A stretch of DNA of 10,808 nucleotides, taken from contig JAOZNY010000073.1 of NCBI GenBank assembly GCA_029933565.1, forward strand, positions 1 to 10,808, read 5' to 3'. Shown here piece by piece: positions 6,315-10,808 of the stretch. Origin of the DNA: Bacteroidales bacterium (GTDB taxonomy: Bacteria; Bacteroidota; Bacteroidia; Bacteroidales; F082). Both the position numbers and the translations under genes were made by a program. The stretch's first letter is position 1. The number at the start of each line of letters is the position of its first letter. The notes under the pieces were generated by a model. That model saw only the letters and a program-made list of their open reading frames with translations. It did not search any database and had not been told where the DNA came from.

Positions 6315-6788
6315 ATGTTTGATCCAATTACATACTTTAAGACCCTTTGCCTTTCTAATAAAGTAACAAAGGATAAATACCTCTTTACTCAAATATCCGG
6401 CATTTCTGAACTTGAAGGTATTATTGCAAACCGTAAACGACATAATTATTTTGTCGCTGTTGATAATGCTGAAGATGGCTCAACCATCCAGGGACAAGCA
6501 AGGGGATTCTTTGAACGCAGACCAACTACTGTTTTTCTTTGTGGCTTTGCCGGCAATGATCTGGAGAGAAAAAACTCAATGCTAGAAGAACTAAGGGGAA
6601 TTTATCGTGATTTTGTTTCCAAACTTATTAAGGATAAATCCGAAAACCCTTTACTTCTTATCAATACTGAAAGAATTCCATTTTATGAAATTCCTTCATC
6701 CTTTGCCGATGGCATTATTGGCATCTATTTCATAGTTACAGTTGATAATCAAATAAACCTTGTTTACGATGCCAGTAAGTGGGAATAA
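6315..6788 (+). CDS. Phage protein, possible tail terminator or joining protein (157 aa)
   Basis: This is a mixed alpha/beta protein. It begins FDPITYFKTLCLSNKV, has a central stretch NYFVAVDNAEDGSTIQGQ leading to RGFFERRPTTVFL, a long charged helix ERKNSMLEELRGIYRDFVSK, and ends on a beta strand and a Trp (YFIVTVDNQINL, then ASKWE). The size and alpha/beta character, and the position between the connector candidate and the tail-completion-like protein, would suit a tail terminator or head-tail joining protein. No motif proves that. It lies 5 nt after the previous stop and overlaps the next gene by 20 nt when that gene starts at ATG 6769. Confidence 0.6.
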   Translation: MFDPITYFKTLCLSNKVTKDKYLFTQISGISELEGIIANRKRHNYFVAVDNAEDGSTIQGQARGFFERRPTTVFLCGFAGNDLERKNSMLEELRGIYRDFVSKLIKDKSENPLLLINTERIPFYEIPSSFADGIIGIYFIVTVDNQINLVYDASKWE

Positions 6789-7167
6789 ACAAGATCTGCA
6801 TGATTACCTGAACGCATGGACTTCTATGATGATCAACATTTGGGAAGAAAAACTAATTCTGCTAGATGTAAACGATACCTGGGAACTTTATAATTCATTC
6901 GTTACTCATGTAATTATTCATTCAGGTGGCGATGGTGCTAAAATCGAATTTGCTTTTAACAAATACGGATTCTATTCCAATGAAGGAGTAGGAAAAGAAA
7001 CAAGTCTTGATAATGGTGGTGATGTTGAAACCAGCCGACAGGCAAAGCCCTGGTTCGATAAGGGTTTTTATAGATCCGTTTATGCTCTTCGCAGGGACGT
7101 AGCAAAAATATACGGTGATATGATTGCTAAGAATATAGTCTTTACACTTCAAAACAAATCCATATGA
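6769..7167 (+). CDS. Tail-completion-like phage protein (HK97 gp10-like pattern)
   Basis: This protein has 132 aa from ATG 6769. A TTG nine bases upstream would add three residues, but the ATG gives a more usual start, MPVSGNKQDL. The body shows a helical start (AWTSMMINIWEEKLILL), the strand-like IEFAFNKYGFYSNEGVG (about 57-73) and KPWFDKGFYRSVYALRRDVA. The order 'beta strand ending in YG, x-x-GVG, then KPW and a long helix' fits a Bacteroidota phage family that looks like the HK97 gp10 / tail-completion fold, expected at the junction of head connector and tail. It overlaps the upstream gene by 20 nt, and its TGA overlaps the ATG of the tape measure gene (ATGA), pointing to coupled translation. 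Confidence 0.6.
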   Translation: MPVSGNKQDLHDYLNAWTSMMINIWEEKLILLDVNDTWELYNSFVTHVIIHSGGDGAKIEFAFNKYGFYSNEGVGKETSLDNGGDVETSRQAKPWFDKGFYRSVYALRRDVAKIYGDMIAKNIVFTLQNKSI

Positions 7168-10100
7168 GTACTCAAAAAGCAAGAGTAGATGTTCATGTAA
7201 ACGGACAACAAGCCGATGATACACTTGATGCTTTGCAAGGGAAAGCAAAACAACTCAAAAATGAACTCAAAGCAGCCTTTAAAGCCGGAGATGTTAAAGG
7301 CTATAATAAACTTAAAAAAGAACTCTCAGGAATACAAAAAGAAACCCGACAGATCAAACGTCAAATGTTTGATGTGGGTAATGTAATAAAGAACCTTTCC
7401 GGTGCTTCCATTCAGGACTTGCGCAAGGCACAAGCCCAACTGAATAAAGAACTAACCAACGGATCGGTTAAGCGTAATTCTCAACAATGGAAAAAACTTA
7501 ATACGCAACTTAAAAAGGTTAATGCTGAAATGAAGGTTGTTCGTACCCAAATGATGGGAGCACAGTCTTTGACAACAAGGCTTGCCAATGGTTTCAATAA
7601 GTATTTTTCCATGATAACTGCAGGCGTTGCCTCTCTTATAGGTCTGGTAATGGCTATGAGAAAAGCCGTAGATGCTTCAAATGAATTTCATGCTTCACTT
7701 GCCAATCTAAGCGCCTTAACTGGTCTGGTCGGTGAAGAACTTGATTGGCTCTCTAAAAGAGCATTGAACCTTTCCGCTTCTGTAACTGAATCTGGAATTC
7801 GTATTTCTACTTCGGCAAAAGATATCCTTGATGCCTATACTCAAATGGGATCTAAAAAACCGGAACTTCTTAAAAATAAAGAAGCCCTTGCCGAAGTAAC
7901 AGAACAGGCAATAATTCTTTCTGAAGCCGCTAGAATGGAACTTGTGCCAGCAACAAACTCTTTGGCTGTTTCCATGAATCAGTTTAATGCTCCGGCTAAG
8001 GAAGCCCCCAGATTTATTAATGCAATTGCAGCAGGCTCTAAAGAAGGTGCAGGTAATGTTCTTTATATTGCTGAAGCATTAGAATCTTCCGGAACTGCTT
8101 TAAATGGAGCAAATGTTTCAATTGAAGAATCCATAGGTTTAATTGAAACCCTTGCACCTAAATTCTCCAAAGCCTCTAAATCTGGTATTAACCTTAGAAA
8201 TATAATTACTAAGTTAAGATCCGGAGCAGATGAATTTAATCCGGCTATTGTTGGAATGGAACAATCGCTTAACAACCTGGCTGATGCAAACCTTTCTGTT
8301 ACCACTCTTACAGAAATGTTTACCATCCGTAACCTTAATGCAATTCAGGTTTTAATAGAAAATAGAAAAGAATATGTTCGTTATCGCGATGCTGTAACTG
8401 ATTCTAATGTTGCTGTCGAACAGGCAATAATAAATACTTCTACCAATTCTGCTAAACTTGAAACTGCCAGAACCAGGCTTAATAAAGTTTCCATTGAACT
8501 TGGTACTAAACTAGCACCGGCTCTTACCTTTTCCACAAATTCGGTTTCCTACCTCATTAAAGGGATGCTCACTCTCTCTAAGGTTTTTAATGAATATAAA
8601 GGTCTAATAATTGCAAATGCTATTGTTATTGGTGGCTATACCTTAGCAATAAATGCCGCAACTATTGCACAGAAATTATACACATTTGCAATTAACCTTT
8701 CCTCTAAAGCAGTAAGACTTTTCAATCTCGCCATTAAAGGCAACCCCATTGGTCTTTTAATTACAATACTTACTTCTGTAATAGTAAGTATCTTGTATTT
8801 CGTTGAAAAAACCAATGAAGCCACCGAAAGCCAAAAGGCTTTTAATGATGAACTCGAAAGAGGAAATGATTTGATTAAAGACACTAAATCCCTTGAAGAA
8901 AGAGCAGGGGTTTTAGATCAAATGAATGAACAACAAATTCAAAGTTTTAAAAATGATGCACAAAATCAATTAACCATGATTTCAGGCTTTGAAGAAAAGA
9001 AATTACTTGCTCTCAAGAAATATCTTGATGCAGTTAAAAAATTGCAAAGTCTTAAAGATAAGAATGCAAGATATGTTGATATAATGACTCAACAATGGGA
9101 AATTCAAAAAGCAGCAGACCATTATCAAAGCCTTGAAAAGATTGTCATAAATTCCAATAAAGAACAACTGAAATCCTATATCAAAAAAGCAGATGGACTT
9201 CTAAAAGTCAATACCTCAGAGTTTACTTCCATAAAAAATCTCAAGGAAGAAATTAGTAAACTTACTGAAGCAAAAGATCTGCTCGATATTTCCGATACCA
9301 AAGCAATTGCAACAGCGCAAGGTGTTATCGATGCTAAAAAAGCAGAATTAAAAGTATTGGAAGAATTGGGAAAGGCTAATTCTGAAGCAACTACTTTAGA
9401 AGAATTCATAAAACTAAATGCTGAGGAATTTGAGGATTGGAAACTAGCACAGGAAATATATCGCCAGGATAAAGAACGCTATGAAGCAGAGGCTAAAAAA
9501 CGTTTTGATGATGCAATGGCTGAAGATTTTGAAATGGAGGAAGAAGAACCCATTGAAGAAGATCCGGCAGTTATTAGAGCAGGTAATCTAGCCTGGGCTG
9601 AACTTGAAGAACATAAAAACGGCTATGAAGGCAGACTTGCCGCTTTGGATGATATGCTCGCAAAAGGCTTAATAACTGAAAAGCAATATCAAGAACAACT
9701 TTTTAAACTAAATCAGGAATATCTAAATAAAAAACTAGGGAAAACCTATGCTTATTTAGATGCTGCCTCTGGTGCACTTGAAGCATATTCTATGTTTCAA
9801 GAGGCAAATATGAATAAGGAACTTAAACAAGCCGGAGATAATGAAAAAGAAAGAGAACGTATTCGTGTAAAATACGCTAAACGTGATCAAGTTGTTTCCT
9901 CTGGTCAGGCTCTTATTAAAGGTGCAATGGCTTCTATGAATCTTTGGGGAAACAACACTTTGCCTTATCCTGCAGCCTTGCCATTTAATTTATTGATGCA
10001 GGGAGTTATTGCAGCCCAAACAATGGCACAAGTAGGAATAATCAACTCACAGCAATTTGCTAAAGGTAGAATTCCTGTTACCGGTGCCGATGATGGCAAC

Positions 10101-10481
10101 CTTTATTTTGCAGATTATGTAGGTAAGCCAAAAACTGGTATTCAAAAAGGCCCGGCTCTAGTTAGTGAACTGGAAGATGAAATGATTGTTGACGGAGCCA
10201 CAACAAGACAACTCTCATTGAATTACCCTGAAATTATCGAGGGTATTAAACATTTGTCAAGAGGTGGTACTCCTCAGTTTGCTGATGGCTATTATCCTCA
10301 ATCTACCAGAGAAATTAAAACTGAAACCTTTACTGATCCGCTTCTTATTGAAATGATGCAAGAACTAATCAATCAATCTAAACAGCCTTCAATTGCTGTT
10401 TTGAATCCCAATGAAGAATATATGAGGATTCATAAACAGAAACTTACAGAATATGATGATTTTCTAAAAAGAGTCAGTTAA
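7164..10481 (+). CDS. Phage tail tape measure protein (TP901 / PhageMin_Tail type)
   Basis: This 1105-aa protein sets tail length and occupies the tail lumen. The N-terminal 150 residues are lysine-rich coiled coil. A PhageMin_Tail-like core spans about 175-450, with FHASLANLSALTGLVGEELD, then AAGSKEGAGNVLYIAEALES and GINLRNIITKLRSG. Hydrophobic segments at about 146-168, 479-500 and 527-548 could act as membrane-active segments during DNA entry. A helical middle follows, with an acidic patch near residue 790 (EMEEEEPIEED). The C-terminus carries the pattern FAKGRIPVTGADDG and GPALVSELEDEMIVDG (about 965-1015), typical of Bacteroidota tape measure proteins. At roughly 0.15 nm per residue it would fit a tail of up to about 165 nm, so a long-tailed (siphovirus-like) particle. 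No sheath gene is seen. Start ATG overlaps the previous stop. Confidence 0.9.
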   Translation: MSTQKARVDVHVNGQQADDTLDALQGKAKQLKNELKAAFKAGDVKGYNKLKKELSGIQKETRQIKRQMFDVGNVIKNLSGASIQDLRKAQAQLNKELTNGSVKRNSQQWKKLNTQLKKVNAEMKVVRTQMMGAQSLTTRLANGFNKYFSMITAGVASLIGLVMAMRKAVDASNEFHASLANLSALTGLVGEELDWLSKRALNLSASVTESGIRISTSAKDILDAYTQMGSKKPELLKNKEALAEVTEQAIILSEAARMELVPATNSLAVSMNQFNAPAKEAPRFINAIAAGSKEGAGNVLYIAEALESSGTALNGANVSIEESIGLIETLAPKFSKASKSGINLRNIITKLRSGADEFNPAIVGMEQSLNNLADANLSVTTLTEMFTIRNLNAIQVLIENRKEYVRYRDAVTDSNVAVEQAIINTSTNSAKLETARTRLNKVSIELGTKLAPALTFSTNSVSYLIKGMLTLSKVFNEYKGLIIANAIVIGGYTLAINAATIAQKLYTFAINLSSKAVRLFNLAIKGNPIGLLITILTSVIVSILYFVEKTNEATESQKAFNDELERGNDLIKDTKSLEERAGVLDQMNEQQIQSFKNDAQNQLTMISGFEEKKLLALKKYLDAVKKLQSLKDKNARYVDIMTQQWEIQKAADHYQSLEKIVINSNKEQLKSYIKKADGLLKVNTSEFTSIKNLKEEISKLTEAKDLLDISDTKAIATAQGVIDAKKAELKVLEELGKANSEATTLEEFIKLNAEEFEDWKLAQEIYRQDKERYEAEAKKRFDDAMAEDFEMEEEEPIEEDPAVIRAGNLAWAELEEHKNGYEGRLAALDDMLAKGLITEKQYQEQLFKLNQEYLNKKLGKTYAYLDAASGALEAYSMFQEANMNKELKQAGDNEKERERIRVKYAKRDQVVSSGQALIKGAMASMNLWGNNTLPYPAALPFNLLMQGVIAAQTMAQVGIINSQQFAKGRIPVTGADDGNLYFADYVGKPKTGIQKGPALVSELEDEMIVDGATTRQLSLNYPEIIEGIKHLSRGGTPQFADGYYPQSTREIKTETFTDPLLIEMMQELINQSKQPSIAVLNPNEEYMRIHKQKLTEYDDFLKRVS

Positions 10482-10485
10482 ATGC

Positions 10486-10521
10486 TTGTCCTTTTTTATA
10501 AGGATCTGCCCCTTTACATTT
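10486..10521 (+). promoter_or_regulatory. Candidate late promoter, copy 2
   Basis: TTGTCCTTTTTTAT (10486-10499), 15 nt, TACATTT (10515-10521), followed by G, which completes TAnnTTTG. It starts 5 nt after the tape measure stop and ends 25 nt before the 62-aa gene. No terminator hairpin precedes it, so the T-run here is not explained by termination. The 15-nt spacer matches copy 1 at only about 4 positions, so the two blocks look selected rather than recently copied. Confidence 0.6.
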
Positions 10522-10546
10522 GATTGAAATTTAAAAACAATCAGAT

Positions 10547-10735
10547 ATGAAATTCTCTCAACGCTCTTATATGAAGCCAACACCAAGAAACTTGCGAAAG
10601 TTTGGTGATGGATTACTTGCAATCTCTACTAGTATTACTTCTGCTTCAATAGCATCCGGTAATGATATTGTTGCCTATGTTTCCCTGGGCATTGGTGTTT
10701 TGGGGAAATTCCTTACAAACTTCTTTTCTGAATAA
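10547..10735 (+). CDS. Small phage membrane protein, holin-like
   Basis: This 62-aa protein has a basic start (MKFSQRSYMKPTPRNLRKFG) followed by two short hydrophobic stretches, about 21-37 and 42-58 (IVAYVSLGIGVLGKFLTNFF), that could form one or two membrane helices. The pattern PTPRNLRK-x-GDGLLAIST with GVLGKFLTNFF is one I associate from memory with small proteins of Bacteroidota phages placed after the tail genes. A holin-like role in lysis is plausible but unproven; a virion membrane protein is an alternative. It is the first gene after candidate late promoter 2, and its TAA overlaps the next ATG by one base. Confidence 0.65.
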   Translation: MKFSQRSYMKPTPRNLRKFGDGLLAISTSITSASIASGNDIVAYVSLGIGVLGKFLTNFFSE

Positions 10736-10808
10736 TGGAAACCTCTGAAAGACTTGCTTCTGTGGAAACAAATATTGAAAATATCAAAGAGGATGTTAAG
10801 GAAATCAA
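10735..10808 (+). CDS. Coiled-coil protein, N-terminal fragment cut by the window end
   Basis: ATG 10735 overlaps the preceding TAA by one base (TAATG), and the frame stays open to the window end. The 24 visible residues, METSERLASVETNIENIKED and on, have hydrophobic residues at 7, 10, 14, 17, 21 and 24, a perfect a/d heptad series, so they form a coiled coil. An XhlA-like coiled-coil protein, which in other phages pairs with a holin, is one possibility; a short spacer protein is another. The remainder is outside the window, so function cannot be judged. Confidence 0.6.
   Translation, partial: METSERLASVETNIENIKEDVKEI

Noticed and set aside
8063..8326. Minus-strand frames inside the tape measure gene (also 8636-8884 and 9176-9409)
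   Set aside because: All lie opposite a continuous 1105-aa protein with clear family features; they are complementary-strand artefacts.

Overview
The window looks like Bacteroidota (flavobacterial-type) DNA. It is strongly A/T-rich, start codons lack strong Shine-Dalgarno sequences, promoter-like boxes resemble the TAnnTTTG type, and the proteins are of kinds seen in Bacteroidota prophages. This assignment rests on pattern recognition; no search was run.

Region 1 (1-2565) is an accessory array of three unrelated genes in the same orientation: a lipoprotein, a two-helix membrane protein and a TPR membrane protein. Each is separated from the next by a long imperfect inverted-repeat site. The sites have the outline of integron attC recombination sites: an outer box AGCYAAC on the left, matched by GTTRGC on the right, around inner arms of 17-21 nt and a variable centre. 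The window also opens with a right-hand box (CGTTAGC), so the first gene appears to be a complete cassette. No integrase gene is present here. The middle site carries an extra 130 nt made of a 48-50 nt tandem duplication that can fold into several strong hairpins.

Region 2 (2566-2827) has no convincing gene and is the junction between the cassette array and phage-type DNA. It holds a short minus-strand gene-start remnant and a possible promoter for the small gene at 2828.

Region 3 (2828-10808) is phage morphogenesis DNA read rightward. A 72-aa conserved-type small protein is followed by a strong rho-independent terminator. A tight, mostly overlapping operon then runs: 74-aa small protein, portal-like protein, DUF6712-like connector candidate, unknown 254-aa protein, 157-aa protein, tail-completion-like protein, and a 1105-aa tape measure protein of the TP901/PhageMin_Tail type. 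A short gap leads to a second unit with a 62-aa membrane protein (holin-like) and the start of a coiled-coil protein cut by the window edge.

The same bipartite sequence, TTGTCCTTTTTTAT then 15 nt then TACATTT, stands before both phage transcription units and is a good candidate late promoter. Terminase, major capsid, protease and tail-tube genes are not recognisable between the portal and the tape measure gene, and the array lies directly upstream. Those functions must lie downstream, elsewhere, be unrecognised, or be absent.
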